A stretch of DNA of 64,000 nt from assembly GCF_030269485.1 (NCBI RefSeq), contig NZ_BSTL01000012.1:124001-188000 (forward strand). Reading direction: 5' to 3'. Positions 8,085 through 17,097 of the stretch are shown one piece after another. Under the pieces are notes generated by a model, which did no database searches, was not told the origin of the DNA, and saw only the letters and a list, made by a program, of their open reading frames with translations. The number at the start of each line of letters is the position of its first letter. Positions within the stretch are counted from its first letter, which is position 1. Made by a program: the position numbers and the translations under genes. The DNA comes from Actinoplanes sp. NBRC 103695. Its GTDB lineage: Bacteria > Actinomycetota > Actinomycetes > Mycobacteriales > Micromonosporaceae.

Positions 8085-8984
8085 TCAGTTCGCCCACCGC
8101 TTGATCGAGAAGGCCCCGTTCGAGCGGGTCACCTCGGCGGCACCTCCGGCACCCAGGTGCGCCGGCACCACCAGGCTGTTGGTCATGGCCGCCTGCTCGA
8201 GAACGCGTCGCCGGGACCGGGCGGCCTCGGCCTGGTCCTCGCTCAGACAGGTGTCGTGATCGGGCTCGATCATCTGAAGCGGGATGTGCACGATGTCTCC
8301 GACGAACAACGCCCGATCCGTTCCGGACTCGAGTCGCAGCACGGCTGACCCCGGGGTGTGACCGGGGGCCGGATCGAGCGACAGGTTGCCGTCGATGCGG
8401 TGGCTGTCGCCCTCCCAGAGCACCGCCTGACCAGCCTGGACGACGGGAAGGACGCTGTCTTCGAAAGAGGCCTTGCTGTCAGTGGGTGACGCGAACGTCG
8501 ACCGCTGCCCATGGCCGTTGGCGGGGTTCCAGTAGTCGTAGTCGGCCTTACTCATCAGGTATTTCGCGTTGGGGAACGTGGGAACCCACTCCCCGTCGAC
8601 CAGACGGGTGTTCCACCCGACGTGGTCGCCATGCAGGTGGGTGTTGACCACCAGGTCCACGTCCGCCGGTTGCACCCCGAGCGCCTCCAGCTGGGCGAGG
8701 AAGTCACCGTCGCGCCCGTCCAGCAGGGGATGCGTACGCCGTTTGTCGTTGCCCAGACCCGTGTCGACCAGGACCGTGCGGCCGTCGCTCCGCAACACCC
8801 AGGTCTGAAAGTTCGCCTGGTAGTCGCCCGTCGAGGCGTCCAGGAAATCCGGTGCCAGCCAGGACTCGTGCTGTCGCCACAGCTCGTCGGGCACCGAGGG
8901 GAACAGGATGCCGGCGGGGGCGAAGGGGCCGCTCCATTCGATCACCCGAGACACGTCGACATCACCGATACTGAATTCCTTCAT
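8085..8984 (-). CDS. Metallo-beta-lactamase-fold hydrolase
   Basis: About 299 residues. The metal-binding motif NTHLHGDHVGWN (HxHxDH) is intact, with further ligands expected in PAPGHTPGSAVLRL and FVGDIVHIPLQM. An early strand reads TVLVDTGLGNDKRRTHP. This layout is that of the MBL-fold group that includes lactonases of the quorum-quenching type and many uncharacterised hydrolases, so the substrate is open. Starts at ATG 8984 (MKEFSIGDVDV) and GTG/ATG positions upstream are possible; 8984 is closest to the domain. First gene of the MBL-NTF2-AraC unit; its promoter region holds three GAGACG/CGTCTC half-sites. Confidence 0.85.
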   Translation of the reverse strand: MKEFSIGDVDVSRVIEWSGPFAPAGILFPSVPDELWRQHESWLAPDFLDASTGDYQANFQTWVLRSDGRTVLVDTGLGNDKRRTHPLLDGRDGDFLAQLEALGVQPADVDLVVNTHLHGDHVGWNTRLVDGEWVPTFPNAKYLMSKADYDYWNPANGHGQRSTFASPTDSKASFEDSVLPVVQAGQAVLWEGDSHRIDGNLSLDPAPGHTPGSAVLRLESGTDRALFVGDIVHIPLQMIEPDHDTCLSEDQAEAARSRRRVLEQAAMTNSLVVPAHLGAGGAAEVTRSNGAFSIKRWAN

Positions 8985-9006
8985 GCCTTGACCGTACGTT
9001 CGGGTC

Positions 9007-9055
9007 ATGAGACGTGTAATGCTCAGTCGTCTCGCACGATTAATTCATCGTCTCA
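9007..9055. promoter_or_regulatory. Cluster of GAGACG / CGTCTC half-sites between divergent genes
   Basis: In the region between the MBL-fold gene (minus) and the monooxygenase gene (plus), ATGAGACG occurs at 9007-9014, and its complement CGTCTC at 9028-9033 and CGTCTCA at 9049-9055. The first pair forms an inverted repeat with a 13-bp spacer. These could be binding half-sites for the AraC regulator of the neighbouring operon. No proof beyond repetition and position. Confidence 0.4.
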
Positions 9056-9232
9056 GGAGGCTGCTGTCTTGGGTTCACCGTCAAGCGGCTAAAAAAGTGT
9101 GGCGGCCCGCTGACGGCGATGATCGACGCGCGCAGTCCGTCCTGGCAACCGACGCTTGTTCGAGTCCTCTGTCCGCGTACGAAAGGGCAGGCTCCTCGCT
9201 CGCCGGGATCGGTCGCCCTAGCCTCGGCGAAC

Positions 9233-10240
9233 ATGATTGACAACGCAACAATTCGGATCCTTGCTGATAACGCGGCCCTCACCGAGACTCAACGGCGGCC
9301 GGCGGCTGCGAGTCTCGACGCGGTTCGGCAGGCCGGTGGGTTCAGCGGGTACGACGGATCTATCGCGGATCTGACCCACGCCATCGCGGATCTGGCGCGG
9401 GGGTGTCCGTCGACCGCCTGGATCGTGGCCACCTCGACCACCCACAAGATGCTCGCCGAGGGCCTGCCCGAACCGGTGCGGTCGAAACTGCTGGCGGATC
9501 CCGGAGCGATCGCCGCCGGCAACATCATGCCGATCGGCCGTGCGGTCCCGGCCCCGGGGGGCGTCCGGATCTCCGGCCTCTCCGCGAACGTGTCCGGAGC
9601 CGAGGACGCGACGTGGATGAGCTTCGGCGTGCTTCTCGAACAACCCGGCGACCAGCCGCCCCAGGCGATGATGGCCCACATCGAAGCCGCCCAGGTGACG
9701 ATCCAGGACACCTGGCGGGTGGCCGGCATGCGCGGCACCGGCAGCCACACCGTCGTCTTCGAGGACGTGCTGGTTTCCCACGACCACCTCGGACCGCCCC
9801 CTGACCTGCAGAGCGCCGAGTTCACGAAGTACGCGCTCACCGTGCTCGCCACGGTCGTGGGCAGTGCCCGCGGTGCGCTCGATCGGACCTACAATCTTTT
9901 CGAATCGGGCAAGAAGGTCTTCATGACCCCCACCCCGCTGACCGAGTCGCCAGTCGCGCAAGCCTGGCTCGACGAGGTCACCCGGCTGGTGGAGAAGTCC
10001 GAGAACCTCATCGAGGAGATTCTTCGTACGGTCGACGAGCCGCCGGCAACCCACGGCGGTCAGCTGGCCGAGGCCGTCACCGACAGCCTCGCGGCACTGG
10101 ACAAGATGCTCGACCTGAACGGCCTCGGCGGCTTCGCCGAGTCGAACCCGGTGCAGCGCTTCTGGCGCGATGCGACGGTCGCCAGCCGGCACCCACTGCT
10201 CAACCGGTTCTTCGCGTCCCACATGGCCTCTCTCGCCTGA
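9233..10240 (+). CDS. Acyl-CoA-dehydrogenase-fold flavin monooxygenase (HsaA/HpaB-like)
   Basis: A 335-residue protein; the ATG at 9233 is preferred over a frame extending to 9119 because similarity begins here. Block LADLARGCPSTAWIVA and the mid-domain pattern GGVRISGLSANVSGAEDATW, followed by DTWRVAGMRGTGSHTVVFED, are typical of the flavin-dependent hydroxylases related to acyl-CoA dehydrogenases (group D monooxygenases such as HsaA). The C-terminal helical domain ends with RFWRDATVASRHPLLNRFF. It is shorter than the usual 380-400 residues, mostly at the N-terminus. These enzymes need a separate flavin reductase, which is not adjacent. Its divergence from the MBL unit suggests a shared catabolic or detoxification role. 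Confidence 0.75.
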   Translation: MIDNATIRILADNAALTETQRRPAAASLDAVRQAGGFSGYDGSIADLTHAIADLARGCPSTAWIVATSTTHKMLAEGLPEPVRSKLLADPGAIAAGNIMPIGRAVPAPGGVRISGLSANVSGAEDATWMSFGVLLEQPGDQPPQAMMAHIEAAQVTIQDTWRVAGMRGTGSHTVVFEDVLVSHDHLGPPPDLQSAEFTKYALTVLATVVGSARGALDRTYNLFESGKKVFMTPTPLTESPVAQAWLDEVTRLVEKSENLIEEILRTVDEPPATHGGQLAEAVTDSLAALDKMLDLNGLGGFAESNPVQRFWRDATVASRHPLLNRFFASHMASLA

Positions 10241-10256
10241 GGCCGGCGCGGTTTGA

Positions 10257-10283
10257 GCTGGCTGTGCCTGCGGCACGGCCAGC
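10257..10283 (+). terminator. Hairpin after the monooxygenase gene
   Basis: GCTGGCTGTGCC (10257-10268) pairs with GGCACGGCCAGC (10272-10283) over 12 bp with one G-U pair and a 3-nt loop. It starts 17 bp after the stop codon. There is no T tract, as is common for actinomycete terminators. Confidence 0.6.
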
Positions 10284-10406
10284 GACCTTGGTGCCTCCGG
10301 CCCGGCGCGGGACAGCCTCGCAAGAGCCTCACGATTCGACCCGCGCCCCTGGTACGCGCGTACTGGGCGGACTCGGCGGCGAAGATCGCGCCGATACCGT
10401 GCGCCG

Positions 10407-11792
10407 GTGACAATCAAGACTGAAGCAACCCGGGCGGTCAACACTAGTGCCGTTTTCGGCACGGTGCTGGTGGCGGTGTTCGTATCGAATCTTGACCTCT
10501 TCGTCGTCAACGTCGCCATGCCGGAGATCGCCCGGGACTTCGGCGGAACCTCGCTCGTGACGCTGTCCTGGCTGCTCAACGCGTACGCGATCGCCTTCGC
10601 GGCGTTGCTGGTGGTCTTCGGGCGCCTGGCCGACCGGAGTGGCCACCGCCGGGGCTTCATCGCCGGTATCGTCGTCTTCACCGTCGGCTCCCTGCTGTGC
10701 GCGGTGGCGCCCAGCGTGGCCTTCCTGATCGCGGCGCGGGTCGTCCAGGCCGCCGGTGCGGCGGCTCTGCTGCCGACCTCGCTGGCCCTGCTCCTCGCCG
10801 TCACCCCACTGGAACGGCGGGCCGGTGCGGTGCGGGCCTGGAGTGCGTCCGGCGGGGTCGCCGCCGCACTCGGACCGGTGGTCGGCGGCCTGCTGGTCGA
10901 ACTCGACTGGCGGTGGATCTTCGTCATCAACGTCCCGGTGGGAGTGGCGGCGTTGCTGATGAGCCGGAGGGTCCTCCCCGAGATTCGGGGAGAGAAGACC
11001 GGTGTCCGACCGGACCTGCTGGGCGCCGCACTTCTCACGGTCGCCGTCGGCACGCTCGCGCTCGGGCTGGTGCGTTCCAACGACTGGGGCTGGACCTCGC
11101 CACAGGTGGTCGGCAGCTTCGCCGTCACGCTCGTGCTCGGCACCTGGTTCCTGATCCGATCGGCGCGCCATCCGTCGCCGGTCGTCGAGCTCCCGCTGCT
11201 CCGCACCCCGCAGTTCGGTCCCGCCACGATCGCCATGCTGTTGTTCTCGGTGGCCTTCTCGGCCATGGTCCTGTCGGTCGCGCTGTGGGCGCAGAACGGC
11301 TGGGGGTACTCGGCTCTGCGGGCCGGCCTGGCACTGGCCCCCGGTCCGCTCATGGTGCCCCTCCTCGCGATCGCCGCCGGCCCGCTGGTGCGCCGATTCG
11401 GCGCCGGCCCGATCGCTGCCGTGGGCAACGTCGCGCTGGCCGGCGGTTTGGCGCTCTGGATCCTCAACGTCGGTCAGACACCGCGCTACGCGGCCGATCT
11501 CCTGCCCGGCCTGATCCTGGTCGGGATCGGTGTCGGCCTCGCCCTGCCGACCCTCATGGCCGTGGGCAGCAGCGCGCTGCCGCCGGACCGGCTGGCCACC
11601 GGTTCCGGCATCCTCAACACCGGGCGCCAGGTCGGAGCGGTCGTCGGGGTCGCGCTGCTGGTCAGTGTCATCGGCTCGCCGCACACCCGGGCCGAGACGG
11701 TCGACGCCTTCCAGAGCGGTTGGACGGCCACGATCGTCGTCTGTCTCCTCGGTGCGGTCACCGCACTGTTCATCCGCCGTCCGCAGCAGTAG
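10407..11792 (+). CDS. MFS transporter, DHA2 (EmrB/QacA) family
   Basis: A 461-residue membrane protein starting at GTG. Diagnostic motifs: DLFVVNVAMPEIARDF after helix 1 (family motif D1), GRLADRSGHRRGFIAG (motif A), and RVVQAAGAAALLPTSLAL with SASGGVAAALGPVVGGLLVE (motif C of antiporters). The later GSGILNTGRQVGAVVGVALL is the conserved helix 13 stretch of 14-helix DHA2 proteins. Proton-driven export of drugs or metabolites is the family role. The downstream alpha/beta hydrolase gene follows after 19 bp, so the two form an operon that echoes the hydrolase-exporter pair at 1.4-3.6 kb. Confidence 0.88.
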   Translation: MTIKTEATRAVNTSAVFGTVLVAVFVSNLDLFVVNVAMPEIARDFGGTSLVTLSWLLNAYAIAFAALLVVFGRLADRSGHRRGFIAGIVVFTVGSLLCAVAPSVAFLIAARVVQAAGAAALLPTSLALLLAVTPLERRAGAVRAWSASGGVAAALGPVVGGLLVELDWRWIFVINVPVGVAALLMSRRVLPEIRGEKTGVRPDLLGAALLTVAVGTLALGLVRSNDWGWTSPQVVGSFAVTLVLGTWFLIRSARHPSPVVELPLLRTPQFGPATIAMLLFSVAFSAMVLSVALWAQNGWGYSALRAGLALAPGPLMVPLLAIAAGPLVRRFGAGPIAAVGNVALAGGLALWILNVGQTPRYAADLLPGLILVGIGVGLALPTLMAVGSSALPPDRLATGSGILNTGRQVGAVVGVALLVSVIGSPHTRAETVDAFQSGWTATIVVCLLGAVTALFIRRPQQ

Positions 11793-11811
11793 TCGAAAAC
11801 GAGGTAACACC

Positions 11812-12666
11812 ATGGCCACGACACCGTTCCAGAAGGTGACGACCGTCCTGATGCGGACGGCGTTCGGCGCGCTCGAGCGGGTGGCTCCCGGGCCGGGCAG
11901 CGTCCTCGCGACGCGGCTGTGGCTCAGCCCCGCGCACACCTCCCTGCCCGCCCTCGGCGTCTCCGGAGGCCGCAGCTACACCGTGCCGGTCAATGGCGGC
12001 ACCGTGCTGGCCGAGGAGTGGGGCGAGGGTCCCGCGGTCTTCCTGATGCACGGCTGGGGCCGCGCCCGCCGGGACTTCGACGCGTTCGTCCCGGCGCTGG
12101 TGAGTGCCGGCTACCGGGTGGTCGCCTTCGACGCCGCGGGACACGGCGACTCCGCATCCGGACCGCAAGGCGGCCGGCGATCGTTGCTGCCCGAGTTCAT
12201 CGACGCGCTGACCGCCGTGATCGAGCGGTCCGGGCCGGCGTACGGCATCATCGGCCACTCGGCCGGCGGGTCCAGCGCGGCCCGGGCGGTGCTGGACGGT
12301 CTTGTCACCGAGCGGCTGGTGCTCATCGCGCCGATGGGCAACCTGCTCCACTACACCGCTCAGCTCCGGCCGGCGCTGGGCTTCGGCGACCGGATCGACG
12401 CCGGCTTTCATCGGCTGCTGGAGCAACGGTCCGGCCGGCCGCTCACGGACTTCCACGTCGCGGACGCGGCGGCCGGGCGGACGGACCTCCCACCGTTGAT
12501 GGTGGTGCACGACAAGGAGGATCGGCGAAATCCGTACTCCGACGGCGTGGAGATCGCCGAGGCGTGGCCCGGCGCCGAGCTGCGGTCCACGGCCGGCCGA
12601 GGCCATCTCCGGATCCTGCGCGACCTGGCCGTGGTGGACATGGTCGTCGGTTTCCTGAAGGCGTAG
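11812..12666 (+). CDS. Alpha/beta hydrolase
   Basis: A 284-residue hydrolase; ATG 11812 has GAGG upstream and follows the transporter stop closely, so a longer in-frame extension is rejected. Key blocks: oxyanion region VFLMHGWGRARRDF, GHGDSASGP, nucleophile elbow GHSAGGSSAAR (Ser at about residue 147), acid in VHDKEDRRNP and catalytic His in AGRGHLRILRD. It has an amphipathic N-terminal helix but no clear signal peptide. Substrate unknown; the pairing with an exporter suggests modification or detoxification of an exported compound. Confidence 0.85.
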   Translation: MATTPFQKVTTVLMRTAFGALERVAPGPGSVLATRLWLSPAHTSLPALGVSGGRSYTVPVNGGTVLAEEWGEGPAVFLMHGWGRARRDFDAFVPALVSAGYRVVAFDAAGHGDSASGPQGGRRSLLPEFIDALTAVIERSGPAYGIIGHSAGGSSAARAVLDGLVTERLVLIAPMGNLLHYTAQLRPALGFGDRIDAGFHRLLEQRSGRPLTDFHVADAAAGRTDLPPLMVVHDKEDRRNPYSDGVEIAEAWPGAELRSTAGRGHLRILRDLAVVDMVVGFLKA

Positions 12667-12669
12667 ATC

Positions 12670-13296
12670 TCAGATCAGGCCGTTGTGCAACGCATACGCC
12701 ACGGCGTGTGACCGATTGCGCAGCTCGAGTCGCTGGATCATCCTCTGGCTGACGGCCTTGACCGCGCTCGTGGATATCCGGATCCGCCCGGCGATCTCGT
12801 GTGGGCTGTCACCGGCGGCGGTCAGGCGTAGCACGTCGAGTTCCGTCCTGGTGAGGGCCGGGACGGAACTGTTGTCCGGGTGCACGTCACGCCGTACGCG
12901 CTCGATCTGGGTCAGAAGGTCGTTGACCAGACCGGGCGGCATGGCGGGGCCGTTGCGGGAGACGGCGACCGTCAGGTCCACCAGGCGCTCGGCGGTCACC
13001 CCGGTGCGAGACAGGATCGCGACCACCCGGCACTCGAGCGCGGTGAGCACGTCACCGTCGCTGATCACGTCGGTGATCAGGACGACCGGGCAGCCGTCGG
13101 ATGCGAGCCGGCGCAGCGAGGCGGCCACGTCGGTGGTCAGGCCGGCGCAGCAGGCAATACGGACGTCGGCCTTGGTGCGCTCGTGCTCGCCCAGCACGGC
13201 GATTTCCGGACGGATCGTTGCAAAGGCGGCGATGCCCGCGGCGCTGAGCGGATCCGAGGTCAGCAGGTCGACACGTACTTGCTCCACATCGGTCAT
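12670..13296 (-). CDS. LuxR-type regulator with degenerate receiver domain
   Basis: A 208-residue protein with the size and order of a NarL/FixJ response regulator. The C-terminal helix-turn-helix reads LTRTELDVLRLTAAGDSPHE and ISTSAVKAVSQRMIQRLELR, ending NRSHAVAYALHNGLI. The N-terminal 120 residues retain a receiver-like alternation of strands and helices (VDLLTSDPLSAAGIAAF), but the usual acidic pocket and phospho-acceptor Asp context are not recognisable, so it is probably phosphorylation-independent. It diverges from the SARP gene, and the 61-bp gap contains an 11-bp-period CCTTC repeat. A paralogue lies at 31681-32274. Confidence 0.82.
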   Translation of the reverse strand: MTDVEQVRVDLLTSDPLSAAGIAAFATIRPEIAVLGEHERTKADVRIACCAGLTTDVAASLRRLASDGCPVVLITDVISDGDVLTALECRVVAILSRTGVTAERLVDLTVAVSRNGPAMPPGLVNDLLTQIERVRRDVHPDNSSVPALTRTELDVLRLTAAGDSPHEIAGRIRISTSAVKAVSQRMIQRLELRNRSHAVAYALHNGLI

Positions 13297-13309
13297 CGTG
13301 ACGAGGCCG

Positions 13310-13328
13310 CCTTCGGAGAACCTTCAGG
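13310..13328. promoter_or_regulatory. CCTTC direct repeat with 11-bp period (putative SARP box)
   Basis: CCTTCGG at 13310-13316 and CCTTCAGG at 13321-13328 start exactly 11 bp apart, one helical turn, in the gap between the divergent LuxR and SARP genes. SARP regulators are known to bind heptameric direct repeats spaced by 11 bp. A near-identical site lies at 16208, and a related one at 32364-32379. The autoregulatory role is inferred. Confidence 0.55.
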
Positions 13329-13357
13329 CGGGCCCGGCACTGATAGCCTCTGGTCCC

Positions 13358-16246
13358 ATGGCTCTGGACGGACGCTTCGAGTACCGCGTCCTCGGGCCCT
13401 TGGAGACGTCGTTCGGCGGCGTTGTCTTCTCGGTCGGCGGGCCCCGTCATCGTGCGTTGCTGGCGGCGTTGCTGGTCCGGCCCAACACCGTCGTCTCGGC
13501 CGACCGGCTGGCCGAGTCGCTGTGGGAGCAGCCTCGGCCTCGATCCAAGGACCTGATGTACGGCCGGATCTCCGAGATCCGCTTGGCGATGCGCAAGGTC
13601 AGTGGCGGGCCGGTGCCCGATTTCGAGACGCACAGCGCCGGTTATCTGCTCCGGGTCGCGGAGGACGCCCTCGACGCGCAGCGCTTCGAGCGGATGGTCG
13701 CCGGTGGCCTGTCCGCCGCCGCGGCAGATCGGCCCGCCGAGGCGGCTGAGCAGCTCAGTGAGGCACTCGCCCTGTGGCGGGGCCCAGCGCTGCCCGAATT
13801 GGCCCAACTGCCCGAGGCCGCCGCCGAGATCGCGCGGCTGGACGAGTTGCGGATGCGGGCGGTCGAGGCTCGGATCGACGCCTTCATGGCCGTCGACCGG
13901 CATCAGGAGGTGACCGCCGAGCTGGTTGCGCTGGTGGCTCAGCATCCGCTCAACGAAGGCCTCTGGGCTCAGCTCATGCTGGCCCGGTATCGCTCCGGTC
14001 AGGTCGGCGACGCCATCGCTACCTTCGCCGCGGCCCGCCGCCAGCTGACCGAGCAGCTCGGCGTCGAGCCGGGCACGCCGTTACAAGGCCTACACCAGCA
14101 GATTCTGCGGCGTGACCCGGCGTTGACGCCGCGAGCACCGGCCGGGCCCGCACCCCGGTCACCGCTGCGGTCACGGTCCCTGACCAGTTTCGTCGGCCGC
14201 GATCCGGAGCTGGCGACGGTTCGCGAGCTGCTCGGATCGCACCGGCTGGTGACCGTGACCGGCATCGGCGGGGCCGGTAAAAGCCGGCTCGCCATCGAGG
14301 CCGCGGCGCAGGTCGGCGAGGACGACGACTGCCCGGTCTGGCTGGTCGAACTGGTCGCGCTGGCCCAGCCGGATCTGCTGGCCGACGCTGTCGGTGACGC
14401 GCTCGGGCTCCCGTCGCACGGCACCCGGCCCCGCGAGGACCTGATCGAGGAGCATCTGAGTGACAGCCGCGGTCTGCTGATCCTGGACAACTGCGAGCAC
14501 TTGGTGGACACGGTCGCGGGTTTCGCCGTCTGGCTCCTCGCCGCCTGCCCGGGATTTCGCATCCTGGCCACCAGCCGGGAACGGCTCGGGGTGACTGGTG
14601 AGGTCCTGTTGCCGCTGATCGGCCTGGCCCTTCCCGAGGCCGGTGCGGATACGCCGGAGGCCGTCCGGCCGAGTGCCGCGGCCCAGTTGTTCGTCGCGCG
14701 AGCCGTCGCCGTGGATCCGGCCTTCGAGCTGACCTCCGAGACGGCGGGCGCCGTGACCACCATCTGCCGGGAGCTGGACGGCCTGCCCTTGGCGATCGAG
14801 CTGGCGGCCGCGCATGCCAACGCGTTCACCGTGACCGAGATGGCCGACCGCCTCGACGACCGCTTCGCGCTGCTCGGTCAGGGCGACCGGACGGCCGAGC
14901 CTCGGCACCGGACGCTGCACGCCGTGATCGACTGGAGCTACCGGCTCCTCGGTGCCGACGAGCGTCGCCTGCTCGACCGGCTGAGCGTGTTCGCCGGCCG
15001 CTTCGACCTGGCCTGGGCGGAGCAGCTCAGCGCCGATCGGTACGCGCCGGTCCACGTCGCGCGGCTGATCGCCGCGCTGGTCGACAAGTCGTTGCTGCTC
15101 CGGGAGTCGGGCCGGTACCGCATGCTGGAGACACTGCGCGCGTACGGGATGGAGCGGCTGGCCGAGACCGGTGAGCTGGCCTCCGTCCGGGACCGGCACG
15201 CCGCCTTGGTGGCCGGCCTGGCCGATGAGCTGAGCAGCGGTTACCTCGGCAGGGGACGCGGCCGGACAGTGCACTTGCTGGACACGACGATGGAACAGTT
15301 CCGCACCGCGATGGAGTGGACCGTCGCCAACGACGACGCGGAGACGGCCCTGCGCATCGCCTCGGCCCTGACCACCTACTGGCACATCACCGGGCAGTAC
15401 GCGGTGGGCCGCCGGTGGCTGCAGCACGCCTTGAACGCCTGTGGCGAGTCATCGCCGGCCCGGCGGGCCAAGACGTTGAGCGGGCTGGTGGCGCTGGCCT
15501 CGCTGCAGCACGACCTCCCGGCGGCCACGGCCGCCGGCGAGGAGGCCGCGGAGCTGTTCCGGCGCGTCGGTGACGTGCGCGGGTACGGCCTGGTGATGCG
15601 CCGCCTTGCCACCGCGGAAGCGCTCTCCGGCGATCTCGACCGGGCCGAGACGTTCCTGGCCAACGCTGTGGACGCCGCGCGGGAGGCGGAGTCGCCCTGG
15701 CTGCTCGGGTGGGCCAACACCCAGCTCGGCCTGGTCACGTCCTTTCGCGGCGACTGGGAGAGCACGGCGCGGCTGGCCGTCGAGGCGGAGAAGCTGGTGC
15801 TGGACCTCGGCGATCCGGAGGTGCTCGCCTTCGCCTGGCTGCTCCGAGCGGAGTCGGCCCGCAACCTCTCGGGTCCGACCGCTGGCGCCCACTGGCTGCG
15901 CGATGCGCTCCGTCTCCTCAATCAGGTCGCGATGACCTGGAGCATCACCATGGGGCTGCATTACGCATCACTGGTCCTGGCCGATCTCGGCCGGCCGGGG
16001 CGGGAACTGACCGTTCTCTCCGCCGGATACGAGCTGCGCCGCAAGTCCGGTGCCGCCTTCTTCTCCCCGCTCGCCCGGTACCAGGAGAAACGACTCGAGC
16101 AGCTGCGCGTGATTCTGGACACCGAGGAATTCGACGCGCGATGGGAGGCCGGCCGGGCGACCCCGGTCAGCGAGCTCATCGACGAGTTGTGCCGGCAACT
16201 GGAGGCACCTTCGGAAAACCTTCAGGCGGGTACGGAGCCGACCTGA
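13358..16246 (+). CDS. SARP/AfsR-type transcriptional regulator with NB-ARC-like ATPase
   Basis: A 962-residue regulator. Residues 5-100 form the OmpR-like winged helix (YRVLGPLETSFGG at the start, AGYLLRV at the end); residues 105-250 are the bacterial transcriptional activation domain (ALALWRGPALPEL, LGVEPGTPLQGLHQQIL). The STAND ATPase follows, with Walker A GIGGAGKSR near 302-310 and Walker B GLLILDNCEHL; residues 600-962 contain TPR-like helices. The ATG at 13358 is chosen because upstream residues would be antisense to the LuxR gene. Such proteins switch on antibiotic or development genes in actinomycetes. No biosynthetic cluster is obvious nearby. It may bind the CCTTC repeats before and at the end of its own gene. 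Confidence 0.9.
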   Translation: MALDGRFEYRVLGPLETSFGGVVFSVGGPRHRALLAALLVRPNTVVSADRLAESLWEQPRPRSKDLMYGRISEIRLAMRKVSGGPVPDFETHSAGYLLRVAEDALDAQRFERMVAGGLSAAAADRPAEAAEQLSEALALWRGPALPELAQLPEAAAEIARLDELRMRAVEARIDAFMAVDRHQEVTAELVALVAQHPLNEGLWAQLMLARYRSGQVGDAIATFAAARRQLTEQLGVEPGTPLQGLHQQILRRDPALTPRAPAGPAPRSPLRSRSLTSFVGRDPELATVRELLGSHRLVTVTGIGGAGKSRLAIEAAAQVGEDDDCPVWLVELVALAQPDLLADAVGDALGLPSHGTRPREDLIEEHLSDSRGLLILDNCEHLVDTVAGFAVWLLAACPGFRILATSRERLGVTGEVLLPLIGLALPEAGADTPEAVRPSAAAQLFVARAVAVDPAFELTSETAGAVTTICRELDGLPLAIELAAAHANAFTVTEMADRLDDRFALLGQGDRTAEPRHRTLHAVIDWSYRLLGADERRLLDRLSVFAGRFDLAWAEQLSADRYAPVHVARLIAALVDKSLLLRESGRYRMLETLRAYGMERLAETGELASVRDRHAALVAGLADELSSGYLGRGRGRTVHLLDTTMEQFRTAMEWTVANDDAETALRIASALTTYWHITGQYAVGRRWLQHALNACGESSPARRAKTLSGLVALASLQHDLPAATAAGEEAAELFRRVGDVRGYGLVMRRLATAEALSGDLDRAETFLANAVDAAREAESPWLLGWANTQLGLVTSFRGDWESTARLAVEAEKLVLDLGDPEVLAFAWLLRAESARNLSGPTAGAHWLRDALRLLNQVAMTWSITMGLHYASLVLADLGRPGRELTVLSAGYELRRKSGAAFFSPLARYQEKRLEQLRVILDTEEFDARWEAGRATPVSELIDELCRQLEAPSENLQAGTEPT
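16208..16227. promoter_or_regulatory. Second CCTTC direct repeat with 11-bp period
   Basis: CCTTCGG at 16208 and CCTTCAGG at 16219 repeat the site at 13310-13328 almost base for base over about 24 bp. This copy is inside the last codons of the SARP gene and 58 bp before the start of the XRE gene, so it would serve as that gene's upstream activation site. Confidence 0.5.
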
Positions 16247-16284
16247 CGGAGGCGCGCCGACAATACGGGCCGAGGAGGATCTTT

Positions 16285-17097
16285 ATGGATCACGACGGTC
16301 TGGCGAACTTCTTGCGGATCCGGCGCGAAGCGTTGCGGCCGGCTGATGTCGGCCTCGCGGTCGAGGGCCGGCGGCGTACGCCCGGGTTGCGCCGGGAAGA
16401 GGTGGCCGCCCTGGCCGGCATCTCGACCGCCCGGTACGAGCGTCTGGAACGCTCGCGAACCTTGCAGCCGTCGGCGGAGATGCTCGGCGACCTGGCCCGG
16501 GTCCTGCGGCTGGACCGTGAGGAGATCGACACGTTCTTCCGGCTGGCGGGACTGGCCGGAGCCGTACCGGAATCGGGCTACGTCGAACCCGGGCTGATGT
16601 TTCTGCTGGAGGCGCTGTCGGCGATGCCGGCCTGGGTCCTCGACCGGGAACTGACGGTGGTGGAGCAGAATCAGCTCTCCAAGGCGGTGCTGGGCCGGTG
16701 CACGAGGCGGCCGGGCCGGCAGTCCAACCTGGTGTGGCACTGGTTCACGAGCGAGAAGACCCGATCGATGGGTACGCCCGAGCAGCGCGCGGCGGTCGGC
16801 CGGGCGCTGGTCGCCGAACTCCGGGCGCTGGTGGCCTGGCACGGTGCCGACGACACCCTCGGCCGGCTGGCGGCCGACCTGGCCGCGGCCGACGACGAAT
16901 TCGCGCGGCTCTGGGCGACGACGCCGGTCGGCCGGTTCGAGCCGATGTCGCTGACGATCGATCATGGTGCGGTGGGGCGGCTGGAGTTGTACTTCGACAT
17001 GGTGGTCAGCATGTCGTCCGGGCATCGTGTGCTGATGCTGCGCCCGAAGCTCGGCACCCCCACGAGCGAACGCCTGCAGGACCTGCGACTCGACTGA
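16285..17097 (+). CDS. XRE-family regulator with MmyB-like ligand-binding domain
   Basis: A 270-residue protein starting at ATG 16285 behind AGGAGG. Residues 1-80 are the helix-turn-helix with the typical RRTPGLRREEVAALAGIS and ARYERLERSR; residues 100-265 match the MmyB-like domain (PAWVLDRELTVVEQNQLSKA, NLVWHWFTSEKTR, ending HRVLMLRPKLGTP). In this group the second domain resembles a PAS fold that binds a fatty acid or other small ligand. It lies 38 bp after the SARP gene, with a CCTTC repeat in between, so it may be a direct SARP target. Confidence 0.88.
   Translation: MDHDGLANFLRIRREALRPADVGLAVEGRRRTPGLRREEVAALAGISTARYERLERSRTLQPSAEMLGDLARVLRLDREEIDTFFRLAGLAGAVPESGYVEPGLMFLLEALSAMPAWVLDRELTVVEQNQLSKAVLGRCTRRPGRQSNLVWHWFTSEKTRSMGTPEQRAAVGRALVAELRALVAWHGADDTLGRLAADLAAADDEFARLWATTPVGRFEPMSLTIDHGAVGRLELYFDMVVSMSSGHRVLMLRPKLGTPTSERLQDLRLD

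Noticed and set aside
9218-11467. A 749-codon minus-strand frame across the monooxygenase and exporter genes
   Set aside because: Ser/Thr/Arg/Ala-rich with no motifs, and it lies opposite two well-supported genes.
12683-13357. N-terminal extension of the SARP protein
   Set aside because: The same frame is open upstream, but this part is antisense to the LuxR gene and the SARP winged helix begins right at ATG 13358.
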